Position numbers and translations under genes: made by a program | Notes under the pieces: model-generated | Seen by the model: only the letters and a program-made list of their open reading frames with translations | Databases searched by the model: none | What the model was told of the DNA's origin: nothing | Shown: positions 38,711 to 48,107 of the stretch, one piece after another | Position numbering within the stretch: the stretch's first letter is position 1 | Layout: each line of letters starts with the position of its first letter | NCBI GenBank assembly: GCA_963835855.1 | Contig: CAWIHA010000023.1 | Location: 1-64,000, forward strand | Length of the DNA stretch: 64,000 nt | Direction: 5' to 3' | Source of the DNA: CAWIHA01 sp963835855 | Lineage (GTDB): Bacteria; Acidobacteriota; Terriglobia; Bryobacterales; Bryobacteraceae

Positions 38711-38914
38711 ATGAAGGAAAAAGGTGTTGTGAAGTGGTTCAACGCAGCCAAGGGTTACGGCTTCATTCAAAGAGAGAGCGGCGAGGATGTGTTCGTTCAC
38801 TACTCCGCGATCGAGGCAACAGGTTATCGCACGCTAGATCAGGGCACGGAGGTTGAGTTCTCAGTCAAAAAGGGTCCAAAGGGACTACAAGCCGAGGAGG
38901 TAAAGGTCGTATAG
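38711..38914 (+). CDS. cspA: Cold-shock-domain protein
   Basis: A 67-residue nucleic-acid chaperone: 'MKEKGVVKWFNAAKGYGFIQ' has RNP1 (KGYGFIQ) and 'GEDVFVHYSAIEATGYRTL' has RNP2 (VFVHY). Length and both motifs are standard. About 230 bases upstream carry no gene and may form a long leader as in other cold-shock genes. It converges with the HDOD gene. Confidence 0.96.
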   Translation: MKEKGVVKWFNAAKGYGFIQRESGEDVFVHYSAIEATGYRTLDQGTEVEFSVKKGPKGLQAEEVKVV

Positions 38915-38984
38915 CAGGCTGCACGGGGCGGCGTGCGGAGCGCCACAGCTAGTGCAGGAAGGTCTGCGACCCGACCCCCGGCCT

Positions 38985-39848
38985 CTAAAACATTTCCTGC
39001 AAAGCTCCGAATTCGTTCTGGAAGTGCTCGAGGAGCACCGGAACGCGGGCGCCGATTCCCAGGCCTTCGAGGATCTCCCCGGATAGCGGCACCTGGACGG
39101 GCATGGGGACCGTAGAGTGCCCCAGCTCATTGGCAAGCTGGTCGGCTGCCTGCACCACGTGGCTAAGATGGAGCTGTCCGTGCGCGGCCAACTCCGGCGC
39201 ATGGTGAAACGTCACGGCTCGCTGGATGGGCGCGGGCAGGTTCCACCGGCCTAGCGCCATTCCGGACAGATCGGCGTGCGTAACACCGATCACTTCCGTC
39301 TCGCATTCGAGGAAACTGCGCGCGCCCGATTCCGCAAGCCCCCGGATAGCTCCGTACTCGGTGGGCAGCGCGATCGCAATCAACAGCTTGCCCAGGTCGT
39401 GCAGCAGGCCAGCGATAAAGGCGCCTTCCGGGTAGGGCACGTTGAGTTGCTGTGCCACCATGTCCGCGAGAATACCTGTCGCGACAGAATGCAGGCTAAA
39501 TCGCGAGGTGGACCATCCGGACGGCGTCCGCACGTGCGTCCACATCCTCGCGATCGACAGGCTCAAGCCCACGTTGCGCAGCTTGTTGAGCCCCAGGATT
39601 GCGACCGCGTGCCGCGCCGAGCTGACCGTGCCCTGGAAACCGTAGAGCGCCGAATTGACCAACCGCAGCACGTTGCCGGCCAGCACTGTGTCCTTTTCGA
39701 TCAGGTCCGCCAGCTCGGAAAACGACACGTTTTCCTTGGCCATGCTGGCCATCAAACGGTTGAGCATCGGAGAAAAGGGGGGCAGACGGTCCAGGCTGCG
39801 CAGCGCCTTCTCCCGGCAAGTGATGTCCCCCGCGCCCACAGACGTCAC
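38985..39848 (-). CDS. HDOD-domain signalling protein
   Basis: A 287-residue protein with an HDOD domain: 'FSELADLIEKDTVLAGNVLR', 'LVNSALYGFQGTVSSARHAV', 'AILGLNKLRNVGLSLSIARM'. 'FIAGLLHDLGKLLIAIALP' retains the HD pair but the full catalytic set of an HD-GYP enzyme is absent. 'VTHADLSGMALGRWNLPAPI' and 'AVTFHHAPELA' complete the family pattern. Likely a signalling or regulatory hub, not an enzyme. It is divergent from the restriction-modification pair. Confidence 0.85.
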   Translation of the reverse strand: MTSVGAGDITCREKALRSLDRLPPFSPMLNRLMASMAKENVSFSELADLIEKDTVLAGNVLRLVNSALYGFQGTVSSARHAVAILGLNKLRNVGLSLSIARMWTHVRTPSGWSTSRFSLHSVATGILADMVAQQLNVPYPEGAFIAGLLHDLGKLLIAIALPTEYGAIRGLAESGARSFLECETEVIGVTHADLSGMALGRWNLPAPIQRAVTFHHAPELAAHGQLHLSHVVQAADQLANELGHSTVPMPVQVPLSGEILEGLGIGARVPVLLEHFQNEFGALQEMF

Positions 39849-40147
39849 ATCTGTCTATCGGCGAGTGGGGCGAGAAACTTCATTCCGTATTCTGGTGCGC
39901 GACTTCTCAGGGGTTCCGATGAGGAGAGGATCGAGCCAGTACCCGCCTCCGGTTTCCCCATTTCCCCAAACTTCACTGCCTCAAGAGGATGGAAGACCGC
40001 AGTCGCTCGAGGGCTGATTGTGCGAGGAGCAACCGCCTCGATGACAACTGCAGTAGGCTTGTGGGCTCGTGGCTTGCACCTCCTCACCCATTCGCGGCAA
40101 TAATGTATTCTGATGCACCTGACATGGTAGACTCGGGCCAATGACAA
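39849..40147. other. Intergenic region between HDOD and methylase genes
   Basis: No open frame is convincing. A small AT-rich patch (40095-40115) precedes the methylase gene and could hold its promoter, but no well-spaced pair of boxes is visible. It marks the left edge of the restriction-modification insertion. Confidence 0.35.
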
Positions 40148-41758
40148 ATGACTGCCCGCGCCACAGATAGCCTCACCGACACCGGCCCCCTGCTGGCGTA
40201 TGCCCTCGACTCCCAATCCAGCTACGAACGCCTCGCTTCGGTCGGTGACTGCAAGAAAAAGGGTCAGTTTTTCACGCCGCCCGAAGTCTGCCGCTTTATG
40301 GCTGGTCTGTTATGCCCCGCACCTCCGACGACATTTCGTTTGCTTGACCCTGGAGCCGGTGTAGGTTCCCTTTCAGCAGCTGTTTGTGACCGTTTTTTGC
40401 ATCTTCGTTCCTGCCGGGATCTTCAAGTTCATCTTTTCGAAAACGATCCCCGAGTGCTTCCCTTCCTACGCAAGACGATGAACCGTTGCGCCGCAACGCT
40501 GAACGAGCACGGTCACTCTATGACTTACGAAATCCACGCGAAGGACTTTATCCTCGACGCAGCTGCCACGGTCTTCGGCCCCCCCTCGCTCTTCACTGAT
40601 ACGCCGGAGTGGAGAGATTTTTTCGACGGGGTCATAATGAATCCTCCTTACTTCAAGGTCAGCAAAGCGTCCCCGTACGCCAGGGTCATGCAGGATGTGG
40701 TCCACGGGCAGCCGAACATTTACGCGTTCTTCCTGGCCGCCGCAGCGCAAATGCTCCGGCCAGGCGGCGAGATGGTTGCCATCACTCCCCGCAGCTTCTG
40801 CAACGGACTCTACTTCCGAGGCTTTCGTCGCTGGTTTTTCAACAGGATGGCGCTTGACCGCATTCACCTGTTCGAATCCCGCACCGAAACCTTTCGTGAC
40901 GTGCTGCAGGAAAGTGTTATCACCGCTTCTCACCGCCTCGGAAGGTCTTCAAGCAGCGTTACTGTCACGACCAGCTGCGGACTTGGTCTCCATTCCGCCA
41001 AGTCTACAACCCTGCCCACCTCCACAGTGATCGATGACAGTTGCGGCCATGCAAACATACGGATTCCGGCCAGTGTGGGAGACCAAGCGATTGCCGAAAT
41101 TGTAGAGTCGTGGCCCCACCGCTTCCCTGAGCTGGGGTTGCGTATTTCTACGGGTCCGGTTGTCATGTTCCGCGCCACTGAGTTCCTTCTGCGGCAACCC
41201 AACGGCAAGGACACCGCCCCGCTTTTCTCTGTGTTCAACGTAAAGCCGTTCCGGACGGAATGGCCAGTAATCCACAAGAAGCATCCCACTGGCTTCAAGG
41301 TCTGCCCGAATTCCCGGCGGCTTCTCCTGCCGGCACAGAACTACCTCTTGCTGCGGCGGTTCAGTGCGAAGGAGGAGCGCAGGAGGCTTACCGCGAGTTG
41401 CTTGCTGGTCTCGGATACTTCCCAGCCGTTCGTCGCGCTGGAGAACCATCTCAACTACGTCTATCACGCCCAACGAGGGCTGACCGCCGATGAAGTCTAT
41501 GGCCTCGCCGCTCTCTTCAACTCTTCCTTGCTTGATCGGTATTTTCGAACGATCAGCGGGAACACCCAGGTCAATGCGACCGAGATTCGCAGTATGAAGT
41601 TCCCCGACCTTTCCGCGGTGGCCGAGATCGGGCGCAAAGTCCGGAACCTTGCATCGCTCGACAGCGATGCCATCGAGCTCATTGTCCTTCGGGAACTCGG
41701 CGTCAATAGAGAGACATCAAGCCACTTGCTCAAAGGAACGCTTTTTAGTCAGATCTAA
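40148..41758 (+). CDS. Type II N6-adenine DNA methyltransferase of the BsuBI/PstI group
   Basis: A 536-residue methylase. Motif X is 'KKKGQFFTPPEVCRFMAGLL', motif I 'FRLLDPGAGVGSLSAAVCD' (AdoMet site) and motif IV 'VIMNPPYFKVS' (NPPY, adenine N6). 'RPGGEMVAITPRSFCNG' fits motif VI and the following segment. The C-terminal half is the target recognition region. The next gene is a BsuBI/PstI-family nuclease, so the pair would protect and cut the same site; both namesakes recognise CTGCAG, which is only inferred here. Start at 40148 (ATG). No frameshift is seen. Confidence 0.88.
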   Translation: MTARATDSLTDTGPLLAYALDSQSSYERLASVGDCKKKGQFFTPPEVCRFMAGLLCPAPPTTFRLLDPGAGVGSLSAAVCDRFLHLRSCRDLQVHLFENDPRVLPFLRKTMNRCAATLNEHGHSMTYEIHAKDFILDAAATVFGPPSLFTDTPEWRDFFDGVIMNPPYFKVSKASPYARVMQDVVHGQPNIYAFFLAAAAQMLRPGGEMVAITPRSFCNGLYFRGFRRWFFNRMALDRIHLFESRTETFRDVLQESVITASHRLGRSSSSVTVTTSCGLGLHSAKSTTLPTSTVIDDSCGHANIRIPASVGDQAIAEIVESWPHRFPELGLRISTGPVVMFRATEFLLRQPNGKDTAPLFSVFNVKPFRTEWPVIHKKHPTGFKVCPNSRRLLLPAQNYLLLRRFSAKEERRRLTASCLLVSDTSQPFVALENHLNYVYHAQRGLTADEVYGLAALFNSSLLDRYFRTISGNTQVNATEIRSMKFPDLSAVAEIGRKVRNLASLDSDAIELIVLRELGVNRETSSHLLKGTLFSQI

Positions 41759-41762
41759 ATTC

Positions 41763-42708
41763 GTGCCCAAAACAAAAGAAGCCGCCAACATTCTCAAATC
41801 GCTTGGGCTGCCCAAAGCCCAGCAGAACGAGCGCTCAGCCTTCACGCTTTTGGCTCTGGCCAACCTTGGCCCCCGGGCCCCATGGGCGGCAACAACACGT
41901 CCACTGCTCCGGACCGTAGACATCATGGCATTCATGCGGGATCGGTACCGCAAGGACTACAAACCCAACAGCCGCGAGACCATCCGCCGGCAGACTCTCC
42001 ACCAGTTCGAGCAGGCCCGCATCAGCGACCGAAACCCTGACGACCCGACGCGGCCGACGAACAGCGGGAAGACGGTCTACCGCCTGACCGAGGAGGCTGC
42101 CGCCGTTCTTCAAGCCTATGGCACGGCCAGCTTCGACAAGGCTGTTGCGAGTTTCATTGAGCGCTTCGGCTCCCTGCAGGAGGCATATCTCCGCCGTCGC
42201 GAGGATATGAAGATTTCCTTGAGGATGGTGGACGGTTCCACAATCTTCCTCTCACCTGGCTCTCATAACCACCTTCAGGTTGCCGTCGTGGAACAATTCG
42301 GCCCGCGCTTCGCACCTGGAGCGAACGTCCTTTACGTCGGTGATACTGCATCAAAACACGTCGTTCTCGATGCACATGAGCTGTCCAGGTTAAATATCCC
42401 CATCACGCAACATGACAAGCTGCCCGACATTATCCTTTACTGGCCCGAGCATAACTGGCTCTTCCTCGTCGAGGCTGTGACGTTCCCACGGCCCCGTGTC
42501 CCCCAAGCGCCACCGCGAGATTGAAACTCTGCTCAAAGATTGCCCGGCCGACCGAGTCTATGTCACCGCGTTCCTCAATCTGAAGGCCTTTCGAAAGTAC
42601 GCCAGCGATATCGCATGGGAGACCGAAGTCTGGATTGCCGAGACGCCGGAACACATGGTTCATTTCAATGGGCCGAAGTTCCTCGGCCCCTATAAACCTC
42701 GCGGGTAG
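41763..42708 (+). CDS. BsuBI/PstI-family restriction endonuclease (frameshifted)
   Basis: A GTG at 41763, four bases after the methylase stop, starts 'PKTKEAANILKSLGLPKAQQ'. The N-terminal helical part ('VDIMAFMRDRYRKDYKPNSR', 'ETIRRQTLHQFEQ') precedes the catalytic core 'GANVLYVGDTASKHVVLD' and 'HDKLPDIILYWPEHNWLFLV' with EAVT. Near 42487 the frame breaks: the next frame continues 'SPKRHREIETLLKDCPADRV' and 'YVTAFLNLKAFRKYASDIAW' to the stop at 42708. As sequenced, about 70 C-terminal residues are lost, so cleavage activity is doubtful unless this is a read error. Confidence 0.86.
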
Positions 42709-42719
42709 CGTTACAGCAA

Positions 42720-43139
42720 GTGCGAATTTACCTCTACTTCATCGGAAAAGCGCGCGACGCGCACGCGAACGCGATGGCCGAGGAGTACGTCAAACGGACC
42801 GCTCGCTACCTCGCCTGCGAAATGCGCGAGATCAAGCCGCAACGCTTCGACCCGTGGGCCCGGCACCCCGCCGCCTCAAAGATCCTGCTCGACGCCACGG
42901 GACGCCCGCTAGACTCCGCCGCGTTTATCGAGCTGGTCCGAAAGGCCGGGACCGAGGCGCGCGACCTGGTCTTCGTGATCGGCGGCGCCGAGGGGCTCCC
43001 GGAAGCCTGGAGGACTCGCGCCGATAGACTGCTCTCGCTTTCGCCGATGACGCTCCCCCACGAGCTCGCGCGCGTGATGCTCGCCGAGCAGATCTACCGC
43101 GCGGCCACTGCGCTGCGGGGGCACCCATATCCACGGTAG
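42720..43139 (+). CDS. rlmH: RlmH, 23S rRNA pseudouridine-1915 N3-methyltransferase
   Basis: A SPOUT-class methylase of 139 residues starting at a GTG: 'RIYLYFIGKARDAHANAMAE' and 'EYVKRTARYL' at the N-terminus. The trefoil-knot AdoMet site is 'LVFVIGGAEGLPEAWRTRAD', followed by 'LSLSPMTLPHELARVMLAEQ' and the C-terminal 'GHPYPR'. It methylates m3-psi1915 in helix 69. It lies 11 bases after the nuclease gene. Confidence 0.95.
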   Translation: MRIYLYFIGKARDAHANAMAEEYVKRTARYLACEMREIKPQRFDPWARHPAASKILLDATGRPLDSAAFIELVRKAGTEARDLVFVIGGAEGLPEAWRTRADRLLSLSPMTLPHELARVMLAEQIYRAATALRGHPYPR

Positions 43140-43167
43140 CGCGCGCCGCCTGTGCTACCGTATATCG

Positions 43168-43701
43168 ATGGCGGGCGAGCGCGGGCTACTGATGGTCTTT
43201 ACCGGCAACGGCAAGGGCAAGACGTCCGCCGCCATGGGTGTAGCGTTGCGCGCCGTCGGCCAGGGCTTTCGAGTCCTGATGATTCAATTCATCAAGGGCT
43301 CGTGGCACTATGGAGAGTTGGACAGTTCGCGGATGCTGGGCGGGGCTTTCGAGATCCGGCCCATGGGCCGGGGGTTCGTCAAGGCCGGCGCCGGGAAGCC
43401 CGACCCGGAAGATGTCCGCATGGTTGAGGAGGCTTGGAATACGGCGGTGGAAGCGATCAGTTCCGGCCAGTACGGATTGGTGATCCTCGATGAGATCAAC
43501 TACGCGATCCATTACGGGATGCTCCCGATCAGCCGCGTGACTGACGGCCTGGCGCGCCGGCCTGAGCAGGTGCACGTCATTTGTACCGGGCGGAACGCCG
43601 ATCCGAAGCTGATCGAAGCGGCCGACTTGGTCAGCGAGATCAAGGAGGTCAAGCACCCGTTCCATCAGGGCGTTTTGGCGCAGCGAGGAATTGATTACTG
43701 A
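43168..43701 (+). CDS. cobO: Cob(I)yrinic acid a,c-diamide adenosyltransferase (CobO/BtuR)
   Basis: Adenosylates reduced corrinoids in the B12 pathway. The P-loop is 'LLMVFTGNGKGKTSAAMGV' and the family blocks 'VLMIQFIKGSWHYGE', 'GQYGLVILDEINYAIHYGML' and 'HVICTGRNADPKLIEAADLV' follow. At 177 residues it is full length. Its stop (TGA) overlaps the accD start (ATG), so the two are co-translated. With the riboswitch-btuB-btuF unit at 60.8 kb it suggests B12 salvage in this genome. Confidence 0.93.
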   Translation: MAGERGLLMVFTGNGKGKTSAAMGVALRAVGQGFRVLMIQFIKGSWHYGELDSSRMLGGAFEIRPMGRGFVKAGAGKPDPEDVRMVEEAWNTAVEAISSGQYGLVILDEINYAIHYGMLPISRVTDGLARRPEQVHVICTGRNADPKLIEAADLVSEIKEVKHPFHQGVLAQRGIDY

Positions 43702-44555
43702 TGCCCTGGTTTACCAGACAGAAGTCCGCAAGGGAGAAGCCGGGGGAAGGCGAGCGGAAGGTGCGCACCGAGGGCCTCTGGCTGAAGTGTGAGGGCTGCC
43801 GCCAGATTATCTGGAAGAAGGCGCTGGAAGACAACCTGCACGTCTGCCCCAAGTGCGGTTACCATTTCCGTGTCAATGCCGCGACGCGCCTGCGCCAGTT
43901 GTTCGACGGCGATTGTGTGGTTCACGACAGCGGGCTGGCCTCGAGCGATCCGCTCGAGTTCGTCGATTCGAAGCCGTATTACGAGCGCATCGGCGGCATG
44001 CAGCGGTCGCTCGGCCTCAAGGATGCCGTCATCTCGGCTTCCGGCAAGCTGAACGGCCGCGCAGTCAACATCTGCGCGTTGGAACTGAAGTTCATCGGCG
44101 GCAGTATGGGCGCGGTGGTGGGTGAAAAAATCACGCGCGCCATCGAGCGGTCGATCGCCCAGCACATGCCGCTGATCATCGTTTCCGCCTCGGGCGGCGC
44201 GCGCATGCAGGAAGGTGCAATCAGTCTGGTGCAGATGGCGAAAATCTCGGCGGCCTTGATGTATCTGGACGAATCCGGCGTGCCGTTCATCAGCGTGCTC
44301 ACGGACCCCACCACAGGCGGCGTCACCGCCAGTTTCGCGATGCTGGGGGACCTGAACGTAGGCGAGCCTGGCGCGCTGATTGGTTTCGCCGGCCCGCGCG
44401 TCATCGAACAAACGATCCGCCAGAAGCTGCCCGAAGGCTTTCAGCGCAGCGAGTTCCTCTTGAAGAATGGCATGCTCGACGCCATCGTCAAGCGCCCTGA
44501 GCTGAAGGATTACCTCGCGAAATCGTTTGACTTCTTCTGCGGACCCGTTGTGTAG
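43701..44555 (+). CDS. accD: Acetyl-CoA carboxylase carboxyltransferase subunit beta
   Basis: The beta carboxyltransferase subunit of fatty-acid synthesis. An N-terminal zinc finger (Cys30, 33, 49, 52: 'CEGC' and 'CPKC') precedes the crotonase-like core with 'ELKFIGGSMGAVVGEKITRA', 'PLIIVSASGGARMQEGAISL' and 'TDPTTGGVTASFAMLGDLNV' plus 'FAGPRVIEQTIRQKLPEGFQ'. At 284 residues the length is typical. It is fused in translation with cobO and followed closely by an ABC-F gene. Confidence 0.96.
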   Translation: MPWFTRQKSAREKPGEGERKVRTEGLWLKCEGCRQIIWKKALEDNLHVCPKCGYHFRVNAATRLRQLFDGDCVVHDSGLASSDPLEFVDSKPYYERIGGMQRSLGLKDAVISASGKLNGRAVNICALELKFIGGSMGAVVGEKITRAIERSIAQHMPLIIVSASGGARMQEGAISLVQMAKISAALMYLDESGVPFISVLTDPTTGGVTASFAMLGDLNVGEPGALIGFAGPRVIEQTIRQKLPEGFQRSEFLLKNGMLDAIVKRPELKDYLAKSFDFFCGPVV

Positions 44556-44564
44556 CCGTATTCC

Positions 44565-46493
44565 ATGATTCAACTCTCCGGCGCAGCGAAGCGCTTCGGA
44601 CCGAAACTCCTGTTCGAAGGTGTCGATTGGCTGGTCACGCCGAACGACCGCATCGGCCTGGTTGGCGCGAACGGCGCCGGTAAGACAACCATACTCAGGA
44701 TCCTCGCCGGTCTGGAAACGCCCGACGCCGGCGCGGTGGCCTCGCAGCGCGGAATCCGGACCGGCTACCTGCCCCAGGATGGGCTGAGCCTCTCTGGACA
44801 CACGGTGCTCGCTGAATGCCTGTCGGTGTTTTCGGATTTGCACGCGATTGAGCAGGAGATGGAATCGCTCGCACGCGGCATGGGCGAGCTCGACCCGGCG
44901 GGCGCGGAGTATCGCCAGGCCGCCGGCCGTTTTCAACAGCTCGACAGCGAGTTCCACACGCGTGGCGGCTACGCCATCGAGGCACAGGTCGGCACGGTCC
45001 TCTCCGGCCTCGGCTTTCGCAAGGAGGACTGGACGCGGCGCACCGGCGAGTTCTCCGGCGGCTGGCAGATGCGCATCGCGCTGGCGAAGCTGCTGCTCGA
45101 AAAGCCGAACCTGCTGCTGCTCGATGAGCCGACCAACCACCTCGACCTGGAGGCGCGCAACTGGCTCGAACAGTACCTCGGAGCCTACCCGCACGCGTTC
45201 GTCCTGGTGTCTCACGACCGGTTTTTCCTGGATATCACGGTGCGCAAGATCGCTGAAATCTGGAACCGGCGCATTCATTTTTACAGCGGCAATTATGAGC
45301 GCTATGTCGAGCAGCGCGACGAGCGGAGGGCGCAACTGGAAGCAGCCTACAAGAACCAGCAGGACCGCATCCGGCAGCTCGAAGCGTTCATCAACCGCTT
45401 TCGCTACCAGGCCACCAAGGCCAAGCAGGTGCAGAGCCGGATCAAGGAGCTCGAACGCATCGAGCGGATCGAGATCCCGCCCCGGGAGAAGGCCATCCAC
45501 TTCTCGTTCCCGCAACCGAAAGCCAGCGGGCGGATCGTCGCCGAGTTCAAAGAGGTCAAGAAAAGTTACGGCGGCCTGCTGGTCTTTGAGGACTTGAACT
45601 TTGTCATCGAGCGCGGCGACCGCGTGGCGCTGGCCGGCGCGAACGGCGCGGGCAAATCCACGCTCATTAAGATCCTGGCGGGCAGCGAGCCGGTATCGGC
45701 GGGCACGTTCAAGCTCGGCCACAACGTCCAGGCCGATTACTTCGCGCAGGACCAGTACCAAGAACTCGACCCGGATGCGGTGCTCCTCGACGAACTCTCA
45801 AGCGCCACGCCATCCACGCCGCTGGTTGAGCTGCGCAACCTGCTGGGATGTTTCCTGTTCTCCGAGAGCGACGTGTTCAAGAAAGTCGGGGTACTCTCGG
45901 GCGGCGAGCGCAATCGCTTTGCGCTGGCCCGGCTGCTGCTCAATCCCTCCAACTTCCTGCTGCTCGACGAACCGACCAACCACCTGGACCTGCGCGCCAA
46001 GGACGTCCTGCTCGAAGCGCTGCAGGGCTATACCGGGACGGTCGTGTTCGTGTCGCACGACCGGCACTTCATCGACAAGCTGGCGACGCGAGTGTTTGAA
46101 GTGGCCGGTCATCGCGTGAACGTGTACCCCGGCAATTACGAGGACTACCTGTGGCGCAAGCAGGCGATCGCGGCGCCAGAGGATGCGGCTCGGCCAGCGG
46201 CAACCGTGCCCGAAGCGCCCGATGCAACGCCCGCGGCTCTCGATGCCGGACCGAAGCGCAAGCGCCTCAATCCGATCCGGCTGCGGCAGCTCCAGGAGCA
46301 GTGCGAATCGATCGAAGAGGAGATCGTCCGCCTGGAGGCTGAGATCGCAGGCTACGAAGCCGCCCTGGCAAATTTCACGAGCGCGGAAGAAACGATCCGT
46401 CTAAACGGGCTGCTCGTGGAACGGCGTCAAGAACTCGAAACGCGGCTCCGCGAGTGGGAAGAAGTGTCCAGCTTGATCGCATCAAATCAATGA
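44565..46493 (+). CDS. ABC-F family ATPase (Uup/EttA-like)
   Basis: A 642-residue soluble tandem ATPase acting on ribosomes. Walker A sites are 'VGANGAGKTTILRILAGLE' and 'AGANGAGKSTLIKILAG'. The signatures are 'GEFSGGWQMRIALAKLLL' and 'GVLSGGERNRFALARLLL'. Walker B is followed by the ABC-F-specific 'DEPTNHLDLEARNWLE'. The linker is the coiled P-site tRNA-interaction motif, and a C-terminal coiled coil from about 565 resembles Uup. No membrane segments. It is ten bases after accD. Confidence 0.94.
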   Translation: MIQLSGAAKRFGPKLLFEGVDWLVTPNDRIGLVGANGAGKTTILRILAGLETPDAGAVASQRGIRTGYLPQDGLSLSGHTVLAECLSVFSDLHAIEQEMESLARGMGELDPAGAEYRQAAGRFQQLDSEFHTRGGYAIEAQVGTVLSGLGFRKEDWTRRTGEFSGGWQMRIALAKLLLEKPNLLLLDEPTNHLDLEARNWLEQYLGAYPHAFVLVSHDRFFLDITVRKIAEIWNRRIHFYSGNYERYVEQRDERRAQLEAAYKNQQDRIRQLEAFINRFRYQATKAKQVQSRIKELERIERIEIPPREKAIHFSFPQPKASGRIVAEFKEVKKSYGGLLVFEDLNFVIERGDRVALAGANGAGKSTLIKILAGSEPVSAGTFKLGHNVQADYFAQDQYQELDPDAVLLDELSSATPSTPLVELRNLLGCFLFSESDVFKKVGVLSGGERNRFALARLLLNPSNFLLLDEPTNHLDLRAKDVLLEALQGYTGTVVFVSHDRHFIDKLATRVFEVAGHRVNVYPGNYEDYLWRKQAIAAPEDAARPAATVPEAPDATPAALDAGPKRKRLNPIRLRQLQEQCESIEEEIVRLEAEIAGYEAALANFTSAEETIRLNGLLVERRQELETRLREWEEVSSLIASNQ

Positions 46494-46518
46494 TGGGTAT
46501 TCATGGACCTGGCTGCAC

Positions 46519-47868
46519 TCACTTATATGTTTGCAGCAGGTGCAGAGCCCTGGGATTGATCGGTCCCGGGTCGGTACAGGAGTGGAACACCGCACAATAG
46601 GTTGGGCGCAAGTCCCCTTCCCCGGCGCAAGCCTCCGCGAATTTCGGCGCGGTGAGACTAACCCTTACGGCAGCCGCGAGCACAGCCACTCCCAGCACCG
46701 CGAATATAATCCCGTGGAGGGCGATCACCGCCGCTGACAGCCGCTGGGGGAGGATGCGTTGGATTGCCAGCCTGGCGTACGCAATCAGAAGGGGAATGAC
46801 GGGTAGCCAGAATCTGGGAGCGCGCCAGGCCCACAAGGAGAGGACCGCGATGTAGCCACAGAGGAACGCTCCTGTTGGCCCAAAATTCTTTCTCTTGAGG
46901 AAAAGACCCGCAAAGATCAGTGCAAGAAACAACATCCCCAAGAAAGGGACAATGCCACGCACACTCGCTGGCAGCGTGCCCGACGGCACATTGACCGCTA
47001 TTTCTCCCAATTCCCTGAGGCGAAACGCCAGGATTCGGAGAACCGCCCCCAATATCCCGTAGCCGCGAATGAGGTTGCTGAACTCTCGCAGAGTCGATGT
47101 TTTGGCTACGGTCCATGCAATCCCGATACCAGCTGCAACCACGGAAAATGCGGCTCCGGCCTTCAGCCTATTGGAGGCGCACTTCAGGAACATCTTGGCC
47201 TCTGGGTGAAAGATCATCGTCCAGGCCAAAGCTGGAATCAGCGCAACCCCAATCCGCCGCACGGCGATCGATGCCAGCGTCAGTATCCAGCTTGCCAGCA
47301 TCCAGCAGAGGAACTCTCGTCCGAACCTCGACGCTGACGCATACTCCATCGCGGCGAGGCAGCACATCGCAACGCCGAAGAAGGTAATCTCGGTCACAGG
47401 CATCGTGAAATGTCTGATGACGATAAACGAGAGGAGAGATAAGACGCAAACACTCAAGACAGACGGCCTGTCATCGAGGAGCCTCAGTCTCAAAACGCGC
47501 GCAGCCGCACCTAGGGCCACAAACAGGAGAATGCCATTCACTCCCACAATGACCCAAGGATGGGCAATCCCCGCTTTAAGAAGGACGGCCAGCAAAGCTG
47601 GATATCCGGGTGGGTGCACCGTCGGTTGACCATTATCGAGGAAGCCCCTGCCTTGGGCGGCGGATTCGGCCATCGATAGCAGGATCTCAGCGTCGTAGCT
47701 TAATCGCAGGGGCGTGAAGATCTGAGCGAGATAACAAACCGCCAGGAGGAATATGACGCCTTGGTAGAAGCGATACCGTTCGACGCCCGGCTTTGCACTG
47801 CCGGGACCAGGGCTGGCCTTCGTGATCGTGGCGCCGCTCCCGCTTGCGCATCCCATGCTTGTCGCCAT
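46519..47868 (-). CDS. Membrane glycosyltransferase, GT39/ArnT-like
   Basis: 449 residues with about 11 membrane segments. The first periplasmic loop has 'LSYDAEILLSMAESAAQGRG' (the D-x-E type acidic motif of GT-C enzymes) and 'PTVHPPGYPALLAVLLKAGI' (HPPGYP, as in PMT/ArnT proteins). These use polyprenyl-phosphate sugars as donors. The acceptor is unknown. It faces the Oar-like receptor on the same strand with a 240-base gap upstream. Confidence 0.75.
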   Translation of the reverse strand: MATSMGCASGSGATITKASPGPGSAKPGVERYRFYQGVIFLLAVCYLAQIFTPLRLSYDAEILLSMAESAAQGRGFLDNGQPTVHPPGYPALLAVLLKAGIAHPWVIVGVNGILLFVALGAAARVLRLRLLDDRPSVLSVCVLSLLSFIVIRHFTMPVTEITFFGVAMCCLAAMEYASASRFGREFLCWMLASWILTLASIAVRRIGVALIPALAWTMIFHPEAKMFLKCASNRLKAGAAFSVVAAGIGIAWTVAKTSTLREFSNLIRGYGILGAVLRILAFRLRELGEIAVNVPSGTLPASVRGIVPFLGMLFLALIFAGLFLKRKNFGPTGAFLCGYIAVLSLWAWRAPRFWLPVIPLLIAYARLAIQRILPQRLSAAVIALHGIIFAVLGVAVLAAAVRVSLTAPKFAEACAGEGDLRPTYCAVFHSCTDPGPINPRALHLLQTYK

Positions 47869-47998
47869 TCTGCTTCTACGGCTTGCGCCGCTTGAGTGAC
47901 CGTTATACCAAACTTGCGGCGCTCGAAGCGGCGAGGCAGTGTGCTAGTGTCGTGTATCCGAAGTGCCTTGACCGCTTGCTGACGCGCGCGGCTCGGAA

Positions 47999-48023
47999 CG
48001 GAGCCGCGACTGTGAAGGAGCGG
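47999..48023 (-). repeat. Dispersed repeat copy A (CGCTCC..ACAGTCGCGGCT type)
   Basis: Reads CGCTCCTTCACAGTCGCGG on the minus strand and resembles the blocks at 56956-56979 and 60784-60808. The left part overlaps an 8-bp stem (47987-48008). No coding potential. Its repetition in three accessory spots suggests a small mobile or recombination-linked repeat. Confidence 0.5.
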
Positions 48024-48107
48024 TGTAAAGAGACTTCGGAAACAGCACACTAGAGGCAAGCGGCCCGCGCGGTGCCGGCCGCCCGCGTAACGAAAGACAA
48101 GCCGCGC

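Noticed and set aside
43695..45761. 688-residue open frame on the minus strand across accD and the ABC-F gene
   Set aside because: Both plus-strand genes are clearly real; this frame arises from GC-rich codon bias.
47987..48008. Hairpin GCGGCTC/GAGCCGC as a terminator
   Set aside because: No U-run follows and it overlaps a dispersed repeat, so termination is not supported.
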